Position numbers and translations under genes: made by a program
Shown: piece by piece, positions 42,874 to 52,197 of the stretch
Layout of the letters: every line of letters begins with the position of its first letter
Position numbering within the stretch: position 1 is the first letter of the stretch
Notes under the pieces: model-generated
What the model saw: the letters and a program-made list of their open reading frames with translations, nothing else
What the model was told of the DNA's origin: nothing
The model's database searches: none
Source of the DNA: Hyphomicrobiales bacterium
GTDB lineage: Bacteria; Pseudomonadota; Alphaproteobacteria; Rhizobiales; JAJFHB01
Direction: 5' to 3'
NCBI GenBank assembly: GCA_021775755.1
Contig: JAJFHE010000036.1
Location: 1 to 52,197, forward strand
Length of the DNA: 52,197 nt

Positions 42874-45800
42874 ATGCGGATTGAACGCAAGTTCACCAAG
42901 GGCAGGAAAGCGCTTTTTCAAGGAATAGATTTCATCACAACGGCAAGCGAGCTGCGTAATGCGGACGGTACCGTTGTGTCGCGTCTGGATAACATTGTGG
43001 TGCCGCGCTCATGGAGCCGGATCGCAAGCGATATTCTGGCGCAGAAATACTTTCGCAAAGCAGACGTACCGGCACGTGTGCAACGTGTCGAGGAGGCCGG
43101 CGTACCGTCATGGCTGTGGCGTTCGGTGGCCGATGGGGACGCTCTGGCCAAGTTGCCGGAAGATCGCCGTTATGGGCCCGAAACCGATGCACGTCAGGTG
43201 TTTAAACGGCTCGCGGGCACTTGGACTTATTGGGGCTGGAAGGGCGGCTACTTCGACAGCGAGCGCGCCGCACGAGCCTTTCACGATGAGCTCTGCACCA
43301 TGCTGGCGACGCAGCGCGGCGCCCCCAACAGTCCACAGTGGTTCAACACCGGCCTGCACTGGGCCTATGGCATAGATGGCGAAGGCGACGGTCATTTTCA
43401 TGTCGAGCCCGGCGGCGATGATGTGGTTTCCTCGCCCTCCAAATATGCTCATCCGCAGGCACATTCGTGTTTCATCCAGTCGGTCGACGACACGCTCGTC
43501 AACGATGGCGGCATTATGGACCTGTGGATCCGCGAAGCGCGCACCTTCAAGCATGGTTCCGGCACGGGCGCCAACTTCTCGCGGCTGCGCGGCAAGGCGG
43601 AAGGGCTGTCGGGCGGCGGCACGTCCTGCGGCCTGCTCTCATTGCTCAAGGTCGGCGATCGTTCCGCCTCGGTCATGAAACAGGGCGGCATCACGCGCCG
43701 TGCCGCCAAGATGGTGGTCGTCGACATCGACCACCCGGATATCGAGGACTATATCGACTGGAAGGTTTCCGAAGAGAAGAAGGTCTGTGCGCTGGTCACG
43801 GGATCACGGGTGGTGTCCGATCACCTTGATGCGGTCATGCAAGCGTGCACAGATACGGCACGGGATGCGCGCGACCGCTTTGATCCGGCGCGCAACCCGT
43901 CGCTTGCCAAAGCTCTCAAGGATGCACGCGCCGTGCACGTTCCTGAAAACTACCTGCAGCGCGTCATCGCCATGGCTGAGCAGGGCCACCCGCAAATCGA
44001 GTTCCCGGTGTGCACGCCGGACTGGGATTCAGAAGCCTACAACACCGTCTCCGGCCAGAACTCGAACAACACGGTTCGCGTTACCGACGCCTATTTGAAG
44101 TCGGTAGTTGAAGACGGTGCCTTTGCGTTGACATCGCGCACAACGGGAAGGCCTGTACGCACGGTCAGGGCGCTCGATCTGTGGGATCGGATCGGCCATG
44201 CCGCGTGGGCATCGGCGGATCCCGGACTGCACTTTCACACCACCATCAACGACTGGCACACATGTCCGCAGGCCGATGAGATCAGGGCGTCCAACTCCTG
44301 TTCGGAGTTCATGTTTCTGGACGACACGGCGAGCACGCTGGCGTCTCTCAATCTGCTCAAGTTCGTGAACGCAGATGGCAGTTTTTCGGTCGATGAATTC
44401 AGACACGCCGCGCGAGTGTGGATGCTGGTGCTGGAGATCTCCGTTTCGATGGCACATTTTCCCTCGCACCGCATTGCGCGGCGTACCCACGACTACCGCC
44501 CGGTCGGTCTAGGATTTGCCAATCTGGGCGGGCTGTTGATGTCGCTGGGCATCGCCTACGATTCGCGCGAGGGCCGCGCCTTGTGCGGCGCCATCACCGC
44601 GGTGCTTGGCGGCACCGCATATGCGGCCTCCGCAGAAATCGCCGGGCGGCTGGGCGCGTTTGCCGAATATGCAGCAAACGCGCAAGACATGCAGCGGGTT
44701 ATGCGCAACCATCGGCGCGCCGCCTATGGCCACCGCGATGGCTATGAAGCCCTGCACACAGATCCGGTACCCGTGGACACCGGCAATTGCCCTCAGGCAG
44801 CTCTGGTGGATGCCGCCCGGCACGCCTGGGACGAGGCGATCGAACTGGGCAACAGGCATGGCTACCGCAATGCCCAGGCGACATCGATTGCACCGACCGG
44901 GACCATCGGCCTCCTGATGGACTGCGACACGCTCGGCATCGAACCGGAGTTCGCTCTCGTCAAATTCAAGCAACTCGCCGGCGGCGGCCAGTTCAAGATC
45001 ATTAACAAGGCAGTACCCGAAGGCCTTCGGTCGCTCGGATACGGCGCTGAAGAAGTGGCGCAGATGGAGGCCTATATCATCGGGCAGGGGTCTTTGCGCG
45101 ACGCGCCCCATATCAACCACAGGACGCTGCGCCGGTGCGGGATCGGCGATGGCGAAATCGCCGCGGTTGAAGCCGCCCTGCCCCGCGCCTTCCACATTCA
45201 GCAGGCATTCAGCCGCTGGACGCTCGGCGATGCGATGTGTGCCGAAATCCAGATTGAAGACGGATCTTGTCCGCTGGAGGCACTTGGGTTTTCACCGGAT
45301 GAAATCGAGGCGGCCAACCGTTACTGCTGCGGGGCCATGATGCTTGAGGGAGCTCCCCATCTGGAGCCTGAGCATCTGGAGGTTTTCGATTGCGCCAATA
45401 AATCGGGCCCCAACGGCCGACGCTCGCTTTCGCCGGCCAGCCATATTCGCATGCTCGCGGCGGCGCAACCCTTCGTTTCGGGCGGCATATCCAAGACCAT
45501 CAACCTGCCGCACGCGGCATCGGTGGAAGACTGCGAGCAGGCGTATATGCTGTCGTGGCGGCTTGGACTCAAGGCCACCGCCCTTTACCGCGACGGATCG
45601 AAACTGTCTCAGCCGCTGAACTCAACGGTCGCACCGGCCAAAAGCGCGCGGCCCGCGCCTATCGCACTTGAGGCACCGGCTGCAGCGATGAAGGTTCCCG
45701 ATCTCGTGACAACACTGCTTGCCGGCACCAGTGCCAGCAACGATGGACGGCTGGCCGAGAGGCTGTCGGATCTCATTGCGCACTGCACCGGCCGTGGCGT

Positions 45801-46023
45801 GGCGCTCGCGGAGATGGCACAGGCAATCGGAAACGAGGGCCTCCTGGAAACGGGCCCGGCAACCGAGGTGCCACTTGAACGGATCGTTGCGGAAGTTTCC
45901 GCCACGGACTTTGCCGCAAGCGCCAGAAAGCTGCGCACATTGCGTGAGAACCGCCACACGGCAACGGCGGATATCACCTTACCTGTTGAAGCAGGCAACT
46001 TCGGAGCTCGTGAAACCGCCTGA
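42874..46023 (+). CDS. nrdJ: Adenosylcobalamin-dependent (class II) ribonucleotide reductase, divergent
   Basis: 1049 residues from the second ATG (GAGGA six bases upstream; one codon shorter than the first). Start MRIERKFT and blocks [41 protein letters not shown] and [17 protein letters not shown] are NrdJ. Thiyl-radical site is kept: Asn474, Cys476, Glu478 in [10 protein letters not shown] (Ser replaces the usual Pro). Cys199 matches the first redox cysteine. But its partner, 11 residues after Cys476, is Ser487 ([11 protein letters not shown] where CNLASLNL is usual), and the C-terminus has no Cys pair, ending without the CxxC tail. It is also shorter than typical ~1200-residue alphaproteobacterial NrdJ. 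So it may not be reducible by thioredoxin, and may be a specialised or inactive paralogue. Confidence 0.85.
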   Translation: MRIERKFTKGRKALFQGIDFITTASELRNADGTVVSRLDNIVVPRSWSRIASDILAQKYFRKADVPARVQRVEEAGVPSWLWRSVADGDALAKLPEDRRYGPETDARQVFKRLAGTWTYWGWKGGYFDSERAARAFHDELCTMLATQRGAPNSPQWFNTGLHWAYGIDGEGDGHFHVEPGGDDVVSSPSKYAHPQAHSCFIQSVDDTLVNDGGIMDLWIREARTFKHGSGTGANFSRLRGKAEGLSGGGTSCGLLSLLKVGDRSASVMKQGGITRRAAKMVVVDIDHPDIEDYIDWKVSEEKKVCALVTGSRVVSDHLDAVMQACTDTARDARDRFDPARNPSLAKALKDARAVHVPENYLQRVIAMAEQGHPQIEFPVCTPDWDSEAYNTVSGQNSNNTVRVTDAYLKSVVEDGAFALTSRTTGRPVRTVRALDLWDRIGHAAWASADPGLHFHTTINDWHTCPQADEIRASNSCSEFMFLDDTASTLASLNLLKFVNADGSFSVDEFRHAARVWMLVLEISVSMAHFPSHRIARRTHDYRPVGLGFANLGGLLMSLGIAYDSREGRALCGAITAVLGGTAYAASAEIAGRLGAFAEYAANAQDMQRVMRNHRRAAYGHRDGYEALHTDPVPVDTGNCPQAALVDAARHAWDEAIELGNRHGYRNAQATSIAPTGTIGLLMDCDTLGIEPEFALVKFKQLAGGGQFKIINKAVPEGLRSLGYGAEEVAQMEAYIIGQGSLRDAPHINHRTLRRCGIGDGEIAAVEAALPRAFHIQQAFSRWTLGDAMCAEIQIEDGSCPLEALGFSPDEIEAANRYCCGAMMLEGAPHLEPEHLEVFDCANKSGPNGRRSLSPASHIRMLAAAQPFVSGGISKTINLPHAASVEDCEQAYMLSWRLGLKATALYRDGSKLSQPLNSTVAPAKSARPAPIALEAPAAAMKVPDLVTTLLAGTSASNDGRLAERLSDLIAHCTGRGVALAEMAQAIGNEGLLETGPATEVPLERIVAEVSATDFAASARKLRTLRENRHTATADITLPVEAGNFGARETA

Positions 46024-46042
46024 AGGCGAAACGTCCTGGCCG

Positions 46043-48178
46043 TCAACCCGCAATTTGACGGCGCGCAACAGCGTCAAGATCGAACACCGGGGCGCCGGCA
46101 TTTTCGGCGGAAGTCAGAAGCGCGATAAAATCGCCTTCGCGGACCGGTGGCGAGAAGAAATAGCCCTGATACTGGTGGCAACCCTTCTCCGCGAGCCAGG
46201 CGAGTTGGTGCGCTTCTTCAACGCCTTCGGCGATGATCTTCACATTGAGCAGCTTGCACATGGCGATGATCAGCTCGGTTATGGCGCTCGTTTCCCCCAG
46301 ATCGCGGATAAAGGAGCGGTCGATTTTCAGACTCGAGATCGGATAGCGTTGGAGATAAGCAAGGTTCGAGTAGCCGGTGCCGAAGTCGTCGATCGCGATG
46401 GAAAAGCCCATGTGGCTGAGCGTCTGCAGCGCGTGCACAATCTTATCGCTATCGCCCATCAGCATGGACTCGGTGATTTCCAGGTCAAGCGAGGTCGGAT
46501 CACAGCCCTGGGTTGCGGCGATGCGCTTGATCATCGGGATCAATTCTTCGGAATTGAACTGACGCGGCGACAAATTGATGGAAACGCTCAAGTCATGCCC
46601 CTGTTCGCGCCATTTGACCTGCTGCGCGGCGGCATCGGCAAATATCCATTCGCCGATCTGCTCGATCAACCCTGTCTCTTCGGCGACGCTCATGAACGCG
46701 CCCGGCGCCAGCGTGCCGCGTGTCGGATGATGCCAGCGCAACAGCGCTTCGGCGCCACGCACCCTGCCGGTTTTGAAACACACCTGCGGCTGGTAGTAGA
46801 GTTCGAACTCACCGTGATCCACGGCACTGCGCAGGCTTGACTCCAGTTCAAGGCGCGTCTGCGCACGGTCGCGCATATCTGAGGTGAAGAAGCAGTGCTG
46901 ATTACGGCCGAGATCCTTCGCCTGATACATGGCAAGGTCGGCATGCTTCATCAGCGCTTCCATGTCCTCGCCGTCTTCGGGGAACAGGCTGATGCCGATG
47001 CTGGGTGTGGTGCGCAGCTCATATTCGGCAAGCTTGACCGGTTCGCTCAGAACTTCCCTGATGCGCTCAGCCTGGGACTGCACCTCGAACCGCTCCGAAG
47101 CTTCGTTGATGAAAACGATGAACTCATCGCCTCCAAGGCGCGTGACCATGTCACCGGAGCGCGTGTTTGCCGTCAGCCGGCGCGCCACTTCAATCAGCAG
47201 TTTGTCGCCAACAGCATGGCCGAGCGTATCGTTGATGGTCTTGAAGTTATCGAGATCAATGAACAAAAATCCAACCGCACGCCCCTCCGATCCGGCAAGC
47301 AGCAGACGCTCGGAAAACTCGCGCTGCATGAACGCCCGGTTCGGCAACCCTGTGAGCATATCGTGCACGGCGAGATACTGCGCGCGCCGCTCGGTTTCCT
47401 TCAGTTCCGAAACGTCGACTTCGGTGATCAGGATGGCCGGTGTGCCGGTCACCGCGTCGCGGCTCTTTCGCGCATTGATTTCGTGCCATCGCGGGCCAGT
47501 TGCGGTGTTCACGCGTGACACAAAAGACGCCGTTCCGTCGCGCTCAAGCATGAGGCGCAGGACGTTATAATCCGTCGCATCGGCAAAACGGTTGATGAGT
47601 TCGACGGCCTGTTCACCCAAAACCTCGCGTGCCGCCGGATTCTGATAGACGCGTGCGCCACCCAGATCATACAGGCTGATCATCACAGTGGTGTGCAGGA
47701 GCGCCTGCACACTGCGCAAGGTCTCCGGCGTGTCCTGACTTTCTTCCACCGCCTGACAGAACATGCCCATGCTGCCGTCATCGAGTTGGATTCCGCTGAA
47801 CGTGCAGTGCAGCGTCACCGGTTCGCCATTTGGATAGAGCGTCCAGACTTCAGTGAACCAGGAGCCCTGGTGAAAGTCCTGCTGGTACTGTTTGAGACGG
47901 GTGGCAACGGTTGGCGACATCTCGTCGGCCATGTTTCGCGCGACCAGTTCATCAAGCGTTTTCGCACGCCACAGTTCCATGGCCGCGGGATTAGCCCAGC
48001 GAACCCGGCCTTCATCAGTGTCAAACACCCATACGGGCGTCACTATGCGGCTGAAACCTTCAAGATAATCGTTCAGCGAAACGGTTTGCGGACGCGACGC
48101 GTCCGCAATGACCCGTTGCGCGGCGGGTGGCACACTGCGATGCCGCTCCTGTGAACACTCCTGTACTTCCCCGGTCAT
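46043..48178 (-). CDS. PAS-PAS-GGDEF-EAL cyclic-di-GMP protein
   Basis: 711 residues, no membrane helix. Two PAS-like sensor units at ~35-160 and ~165-285 precede a GGDEF domain with intact catalytic GGDEF at 349-353, and an I-site RSGD at 340-343 (exactly five residues before), so a diguanylate cyclase with product inhibition. The EAL domain has EALLRW at 477-482 and the later NLSPRQF, EITESMLM, IDDFGTGYSNL and KIDRSFIRD metal/base blocks, so phosphodiesterase activity also looks intact. It could switch between synthesis and breakdown of c-di-GMP. Convergent with nrdJ. Signal unknown. Confidence 0.93.
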   Translation of the reverse strand: MTGEVQECSQERHRSVPPAAQRVIADASRPQTVSLNDYLEGFSRIVTPVWVFDTDEGRVRWANPAAMELWRAKTLDELVARNMADEMSPTVATRLKQYQQDFHQGSWFTEVWTLYPNGEPVTLHCTFSGIQLDDGSMGMFCQAVEESQDTPETLRSVQALLHTTVMISLYDLGGARVYQNPAAREVLGEQAVELINRFADATDYNVLRLMLERDGTASFVSRVNTATGPRWHEINARKSRDAVTGTPAILITEVDVSELKETERRAQYLAVHDMLTGLPNRAFMQREFSERLLLAGSEGRAVGFLFIDLDNFKTINDTLGHAVGDKLLIEVARRLTANTRSGDMVTRLGGDEFIVFINEASERFEVQSQAERIREVLSEPVKLAEYELRTTPSIGISLFPEDGEDMEALMKHADLAMYQAKDLGRNQHCFFTSDMRDRAQTRLELESSLRSAVDHGEFELYYQPQVCFKTGRVRGAEALLRWHHPTRGTLAPGAFMSVAEETGLIEQIGEWIFADAAAQQVKWREQGHDLSVSINLSPRQFNSEELIPMIKRIAATQGCDPTSLDLEITESMLMGDSDKIVHALQTLSHMGFSIAIDDFGTGYSNLAYLQRYPISSLKIDRSFIRDLGETSAITELIIAMCKLLNVKIIAEGVEEAHQLAWLAEKGCHQYQGYFFSPPVREGDFIALLTSAENAGAPVFDLDAVARRQIAG

Positions 48179-48266
48179 TCTTGCCTACCCGCACTGCGCC
48201 GAAACCGGCGTCTTATTGTTTCGGTATGGAGCTGCGTCGTCGGAACTTTGCCCTGTCCAACGGTAG

Positions 48267-48887
48267 TTACGCAGCGGTGGCGAGGTCCATCATTTCGCGG
48301 TAGTCGGCTGATTGCTTCACGCGTTCCAGCCAAGCCGAAACCGCAGGATATGCGCTCATGTCGAATTCGCCGTCCTGGGCCACGCAGGTGTAGCCATAAA
48401 GGCCGATATCCGCGACGGAATAGCGGTCGCCAACCAGATAGTCGTGACGCGACAGGTGCTTTTCCATGATCTGAAGTGCTGCGTTGCCGCGCTCGTGCCA
48501 GGTTGCAATCTGTTCGGCCTTTTCAACACGGCCTTCAGGCATAATGGCGATCCAGAAGCGCGCCGGCGAAATGTATGGCTCATGGCTGGACTGCTCCCAG
48601 AACAGCCACTCAAACACCCGCATGCGTTCGAACGGATCTTGCGGCATAAGGTCTGAACCTTCCGCAAGATGCAAAAGCATCGCATTGGATTCGCCAAGTG
48701 TACGGCCGTCGGGAAGAACCAGAAAAGGAACCTTGCCGTTCGGATTGATCCGCAGATATTCAGGACTGCGTGTCTCGCCCTTCAAAACGTCGATCTGGAC
48801 CATCCTGAACGGCACCTGCAGCTGATGCATCAACAGCTGTACCTTGTAGCAGTTGCCTGAGCCCAATGTGGTGTAGAGTGTGTACAT
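48267..48887 (-). CDS. Glutathione S-transferase family protein
   Basis: 206 residues. N-terminal thioredoxin-like domain (YTLYTTLGSGNCYKVQLLMHQLQVPF, INPNGKVPFLVLPDG, LGESNAMLLHLAEG) and helical C-terminal domain (HDYLVGDRYSVADIGLYGYT). Ser/Cys in GSGNCYK is the likely GSH-activating position. It has GGGAGG upstream of the ATG. Transcribed as a single gene between the c-di-GMP protein and the LysR-type regulator, which lies upstream on the same strand. Function unknown; not closely similar to the GST at 9877. Confidence 0.9.
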   Translation of the reverse strand: MYTLYTTLGSGNCYKVQLLMHQLQVPFRMVQIDVLKGETRSPEYLRINPNGKVPFLVLPDGRTLGESNAMLLHLAEGSDLMPQDPFERMRVFEWLFWEQSSHEPYISPARFWIAIMPEGRVEKAEQIATWHERGNAALQIMEKHLSRHDYLVGDRYSVADIGLYGYTCVAQDGEFDMSAYPAVSAWLERVKQSADYREMMDLATAA

Positions 48888-49056
48888 GTTTGCCTCCCGG
48901 TACGTTTATTCCATGCAGAGATTGCCGCGTTCCAGCGAATCCATACAAGTTGACCGAGTAATAGTCGCGAACACTTAACTTTGGGTAAGATTGAAGGTAC
49001 CGGATGTGTAGAATGATAAGCGGGGTTAACTAAGTCTGAACGCCGTCACGACCAGT

Positions 49057-49968
49057 TTACGCCGTGCCTGGAGCGTCGGCATTCATGAAGTCGGCCAAAT
49101 GGTCGGTCAGCGACTGTACGGCGCGCGATGTGATGCGCCGATGCGGAGACAGCAGATGGAGCCCGACGCTTGGCGTATGCAAATCCGGAAATAGCTGCAC
49201 CAGGCGGCCTGTATCGATCTCTTCGCGCACGAATATGTCCGGCAACATGGCAACGCCCAGACCGGCAAGCGCCATTTCGCAAGCAAACTCACCATTATTG
49301 ACGACCAGGCGGCCTTTCACGCGTACGTTTCCGCGGCTTGCGCCCCCGCCCCCAACCGGCCAGCCCTGACTCATTACGGGAAACGTCTCGACGATGCATT
49401 CATGCTCCATCAGCCGGGACGGCGACGCCGGTGTGCCGTGATGCTCGAGGTACTGAGGACTGGCGACGACGACCAGATGGCTCACACCGATGCGGGTGGC
49501 AATGATGTCTGTTTCCATGGTGTCGCCAATGCGCAATGCAATGTCAAAGCCCTCATCGATCAGCTTAACGACACGGTCGTTCAACTGAACGTCGAGGCTG
49601 ACCTGGGGATACTTCTCCATAAACCCAGGCAGGGCCCGCGACAATAACCGCTTGCCGATGACAACGGCGGCGGTAATGCGGACGTTACCTTGAACCACCG
49701 TCGCGTCGTTTCGGATGTCACGATGCAGGTCGTCGAACACCTGCAGCATTCGCTTACTTTCATCGAGATATCTAGCGCCCGCATCGGTCAGCGTCATACG
49801 CCGGGTGGAGCGATGAATGAGAACCAGACCTAACCATTTTTCCAGTTCGCTGACGTAGCGCGTCACGGCTGAGGTCGAAATGCGGAGGTCGCGCGCCGCT
49901 GCGGCAAAACTGCCATTGCGCACCACCTCGACGAAAATGCGAATTGCGCGAATTTCGTTCATTTTCAT
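49057..49968 (-). CDS. LysR family transcriptional regulator
   Basis: 303 residues, standard LysR size. N-terminal HTH (AIRIFVEVVRNGSFAAAARDLRISTSAVTRYVSELEKWLGLVLIHRSTRRMTLTDAG) and C-terminal substrate-binding domain (GNVRITAAVVIGKRLLSRALPGFMEKYP, DIALRIGD, ASPQYLEHHG). This is the subgroup often beside GSTs or stress genes. The GST gene lies 170 bases downstream on the same strand, so it may be a target; the receiver is divergent. A Gly-rich WPVGGGGA in the loop is unusual. Confidence 0.92.
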   Translation of the reverse strand: MKMNEIRAIRIFVEVVRNGSFAAAARDLRISTSAVTRYVSELEKWLGLVLIHRSTRRMTLTDAGARYLDESKRMLQVFDDLHRDIRNDATVVQGNVRITAAVVIGKRLLSRALPGFMEKYPQVSLDVQLNDRVVKLIDEGFDIALRIGDTMETDIIATRIGVSHLVVVASPQYLEHHGTPASPSRLMEHECIVETFPVMSQGWPVGGGGASRGNVRVKGRLVVNNGEFACEMALAGLGVAMLPDIFVREEIDTGRLVQLFPDLHTPSVGLHLLSPHRRITSRAVQSLTDHLADFMNADAPGTA

Positions 49969-50052
49969 CTTTCTAATTTATTGAATTCTCGGTTACCCAT
50001 TATAGGGATTATCAATAAAAATTAGAAGATTATGATTGAGGGTCACGTTACA

Positions 50053-50078
50053 GATTCGCACGCTCAGGCGTACGAATC
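50053..50078. promoter_or_regulatory. Near-perfect hairpin in the leader of the receiver gene
   Basis: GATTCGCACGC and GCGTACGAATC pair around TCAG, with one C-A mismatch. It lies 33 bases before the receiver start, in the leader. It may be a leader hairpin or an operator of the divergent LysR-type regulator. Confidence 0.4.
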
Positions 50079-50110
50079 GAGTCTCAGAACAGCAGGAGCA
50101 CCACGAAGAA

Positions 50111-50587
50111 ATGTCGGAACCGGGAGCTCGGACCACGGCTGATATTCTTCTGGTTGAAGATGATCCAGACGACATCTTTTTCATGGTGCGTGCGTTCAGG
50201 TCCGTGAGCGACACCTGTACTTTACACCACGCGTGTGACGGCGAAGAAGCGTTTGCGTTTCTGTCGAGGAAACCGGGTCACGACAAGGCTCCGCGGCCGG
50301 ACCTCGTTTTGCTTGACCTGAACATGCCGCGAATGTCCGGATTTGATCTTCTGGCGGCGGTTCGCAACAACGCGGCCATGGTTGGCATTCCGTTCGTCGT
50401 TCTGTCGACAAGTGAGGCGGAAGTATCAGCGCGGCAGGTGCTCGAACTGGGTGCGGCTGAATTTCATACCAAGCCGGAGTCCCCGAACGAACTGGTGCAG
50501 ATCGTCGGCGGACTGCTGAGCCGCTGGTGCGGAATTCTGCCGTGTGCAAGGGGCGCCAAGGTGCTCAGTGTTGCAGAATTTGGCTGA
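50111..50587 (+). CDS. Stand-alone response-regulator receiver protein
   Basis: 158 residues from ATG 50111 (AGGAG upstream). Single CheY-like receiver: acidic pocket [10 protein letters not shown], phosphoacceptor Asp in [16 protein letters not shown], Thr/Ser switch in [10 protein letters not shown] and Lys in [10 protein letters not shown]. No output domain, like Rcp1-type receivers paired with PAS kinases. A possible partner is the hybrid kinase at 31792, but no gene is adjacent. Its last 23 bases overlap the 3' end of the convergent ABC ATPase gene. Confidence 0.9.
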   Translation: MSEPGARTTADILLVEDDPDDIFFMVRAFRSVSDTCTLHHACDGEEAFAFLSRKPGHDKAPRPDLVLLDLNMPRMSGFDLLAAVRNNAAMVGIPFVVLSTSEAEVSARQVLELGAAEFHTKPESPNELVQIVGGLLSRWCGILPCARGAKVLSVAEFG

Positions 50588-51338
50588 GAAATGTCTTGGT
50601 GCGCGTTGACTTGGGCGCGGTAAAGAAGGCATTGGGCTCATTGCGCTCAACGATTTCACCCTCATCCATGAACACCACCTGATCGGCCACGGCGCGCGCG
50701 AAGCCCATCTCGTGCGTGACGCACATCATCGTCATGCCGGTGTTGGCGAGATCCGTCATGGTGTCGAGCACCTCGGAAACCATCTCAGGATCAAGCGCGG
50801 AAGTCGGCTCGTCGAACAGCATGATCTTCGGGTTCATGCACAGGCTGCGGGCAATGGCGACGCGCTGTTGCTGACCGCCTGAAAGCTGCATGGGGTATTT
50901 GTGGGCCTGCTCGGGAATTTTCACCCGTTCGAGAAATTTCATCGCGATTTCTTCCGCCTCGGCCTTGGGCATCTTGTGTACCCAAAGCGGCCCTGACGTG
51001 CAGTTCTCCATAACGGTGAGATGCGGAAACAGGTTGAAGGACTGGAACACCATCCCGACCTCGCGGCGCACCATCTCGACGTTACTCATGTGGTCGTGAA
51101 GTTCGATACCGTCGACCATGACCGTGCCCTGCTGATGGGCTTCAAGCCGGTTCAGACAGCGAATGAGCGTCGACTTGCCGGACCCGGATGGCCCGCAGAT
51201 GACGATCTTTTCGCCACGGTGCAGTTCCAGATTAATGTCTTTGAGAACCTGAAACTCGCCGAACCATTTCGACACGCCCTGCATGGAAACGATGACGTCG
51301 CCGCGTCCGTCCTGTGCTTCAACAGCATTTTCCGACAT
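50565..51338 (-). CDS. Polar amino-acid ABC transporter ATP-binding protein
   Basis: 257 residues. Walker [10 protein letters not shown], signature LSGGQQQR, Walker [15 protein letters not shown] and switch His in VTHEMGF are complete. The DxVxxFxxF-type and [12 protein letters not shown] blocks assign it to the GlnQ/HisP/AapP group that powers polar amino acid uptake. The gene starts three bases after the permease gene ends, on the same strand, so both are one operon. The solute-binding protein is not in this window. An N-terminal ~15-residue extension is non-conserved. Confidence 0.93.
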   Translation of the reverse strand: MSENAVEAQDGRGDVIVSMQGVSKWFGEFQVLKDINLELHRGEKIVICGPSGSGKSTLIRCLNRLEAHQQGTVMVDGIELHDHMSNVEMVRREVGMVFQSFNLFPHLTVMENCTSGPLWVHKMPKAEAEEIAMKFLERVKIPEQAHKYPMQLSGGQQQRVAIARSLCMNPKIMLFDEPTSALDPEMVSEVLDTMTDLANTGMTMMCVTHEMGFARAVADQVVFMDEGEIVERNEPNAFFTAPKSTRTKTFLSQILQH

Positions 51339-51341
51339 GGT

Positions 51342-52184
51342 CTATCGCTCTGCTTTCTGCCGGTATCGGCGTTCGATACGGGATTGGACCGCTTCGAGCA
51401 CCATGGTGAGCATCCAGTAGAGCATCGACGCGGTGATGAGCATTTCCAGGTGTTTGAATTCCTTGGTGCCGAGAGTGCGCGCCAGGAACATGATTTCCCA
51501 GACGCCGATGACGGACACAAGCGATGAGTCCTTCAACATGGCAATGAACTGGTTGCCGGTCGGCGGGATGATGACCGGCACCGCCTGCGGCAGAATAATG
51601 CGGCGCATCGTGAGGCCGAACTTGAAGCCCATCGAGCGCGAGGCCTCCCACTGGCCCCTTGGGATGCTTTCAATTCCGGCGCGGAAAATTTCCGTCATGT
51701 AGGCGCCGTAACACAGCGACAGGGCGGTGACCCCGGCGGGCACCGCATCGATCACCCAGCCAAGCTGCGGCAGTCCGAGATAGATGAGATAGACCTGCAT
51801 GAGCAGCGGCAGGCCGCGAAAAAACGACGTGTAAAAACTGGCGATAGCGAAGGCGAATCCGTTGTTCGACAATTTGGCGACAGCGCCGACCATGGCGAGC
51901 ACAAAGGCGATAGCGATGGAAATTGCCGACACGTAAAGCGTCGTGAACACGCCCTGCGAAATCATGAACCAGACCTTGCGCTGGATGAACTCCATCGACA
52001 GGTCAAACGTGTAAAAAAACAGCAGAAACAGGGCGATCAATTCGATCCAGACAATGATGACCTGGTATCGCGTAGGCAGAAATCCGATGGCCACGATGTT
52101 GGCCGTGAAAATCACCGCAAGAACAAATGCAACGGCAAACCGGCCGAAAATACCGGCGGTTGCCGGGTCGCCGATCACCGGCAT
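51342..52184 (-). CDS. Polar amino-acid ABC transporter permease, start may lie outside the window
   Basis: At least 280 residues. Typical HisM/GlnP-type transmembrane permease: FTTLYVSAISIAIAFVLAMVGAVAK, FRGLPLLMQVYLIY, and the EAA-loop that contacts the ATPase (YGAYMTEIFRAGIESIPRGQWEASRSMGF). An extra N-terminal block (VAFVLAVIFTANIVAIGF...IELIALFLLFF) adds about two helices before the standard domain. The frame stays open from 52184 to the right edge with no stop, so an earlier start is possible. Operon with the downstream ATPase gene; substrate likely a polar amino acid. Confidence 0.9.
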   Translation of the reverse strand: MPVIGDPATAGIFGRFAVAFVLAVIFTANIVAIGFLPTRYQVIIVWIELIALFLLFFYTFDLSMEFIQRKVWFMISQGVFTTLYVSAISIAIAFVLAMVGAVAKLSNNGFAFAIASFYTSFFRGLPLLMQVYLIYLGLPQLGWVIDAVPAGVTALSLCYGAYMTEIFRAGIESIPRGQWEASRSMGFKFGLTMRRIILPQAVPVIIPPTGNQFIAMLKDSSLVSVIGVWEIMFLARTLGTKEFKHLEMLITASMLYWMLTMVLEAVQSRIERRYRQKAER

Positions 52185-52197
52185 CAGGAAATGGCCA

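Noticed and set aside
45719-46840. Plus-strand frame of 373 codons spanning the nrdJ/c-di-GMP junction
   Set aside because: It overlaps the ends of two well-supported genes and resembles no protein.

Overview
The window looks like a chromosomal segment of a GC-rich alphaproteobacterium, probably Hyphomicrobiales-like. The pointers are a DUF1127 protein, a class II (B12-dependent) NrdJ, many Lrp/LysR/MarR regulators, amino-acid ABC transport and ectoine-hydrolase-like M24 enzymes. No rRNA, tRNA, CRISPR array or phage module was seen. The assignment rests on gene content only.

Region A (1-9.6 kb) is an accessory locus of secreted proteins and proteases. It starts with the edge of an IS481-type transposase gene. 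A tightly packed minus-strand operon follows (6471 down to 182): a secreted protein, two paralogous lipoproteins, a secreted trypsin-like S1 protease and a subtilisin-like S8 protease. Divergent from it is a 572-residue protein with an HExxH...E zinc-peptidase signature, and beyond that another secreted protein of unknown function. I know of no named system with this gene set; it is one of the two best candidates here for something undescribed.

Region B (9.77-14.6 kb) is a plus-strand catabolic operon: GST, MarR regulator, OsmC, HpaB-type flavin monooxygenase, N-carbamoylsarcosine amidase/NicF-like hydrolase and Asp/Glu-racemase-fold enzyme. A perfect palindrome overlaps the likely promoter. 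Region C (14.6-19.2 kb) shows decay: one methyltransferase with an in-frame amber stop, a second broken at a run of seven Gs, and a fragment resembling the 3' end of the racemase-fold gene, mixed with an intact GNAT and EamA transporter.

Region D (19.2-24.4 kb) is one 1722-residue exported protein. Its last ~240 residues carry protein-kinase-like motifs (G-rich loop, DxKxxN catalytic loop, DPG in place of DFG). This is the second strong candidate for novelty.

Region E (24.4-31.2 kb) is metabolic: a 2OG-Fe(II) oxygenase, gentisate dioxygenase, diaminopropionate ammonia-lyase with a divergent Lrp regulator, then ornithine aminotransferase and arginase with another divergent Lrp regulator. Region F (31.3-36.6 kb) holds DUF1127, a five-PAS hybrid histidine kinase, a DEDD exonuclease and a second EamA transporter. 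Region G (36.6-42.7 kb, minus strand) is a probable amidino/acyl-amino-acid catabolic cluster: two metal-ligand-poor M24 proteins around an M20 deacylase, an exported ankyrin protein, a Tat-exported deaminase-like protein and a ureohydrolase with an altered metal site. Region H (42.8-52.2 kb) has a divergent NrdJ lacking its redox-partner cysteine, a PAS-GGDEF-EAL protein, a GST, a LysR regulator, a stand-alone receiver and a polar amino-acid ABC permease/ATPase cut by the window edge.
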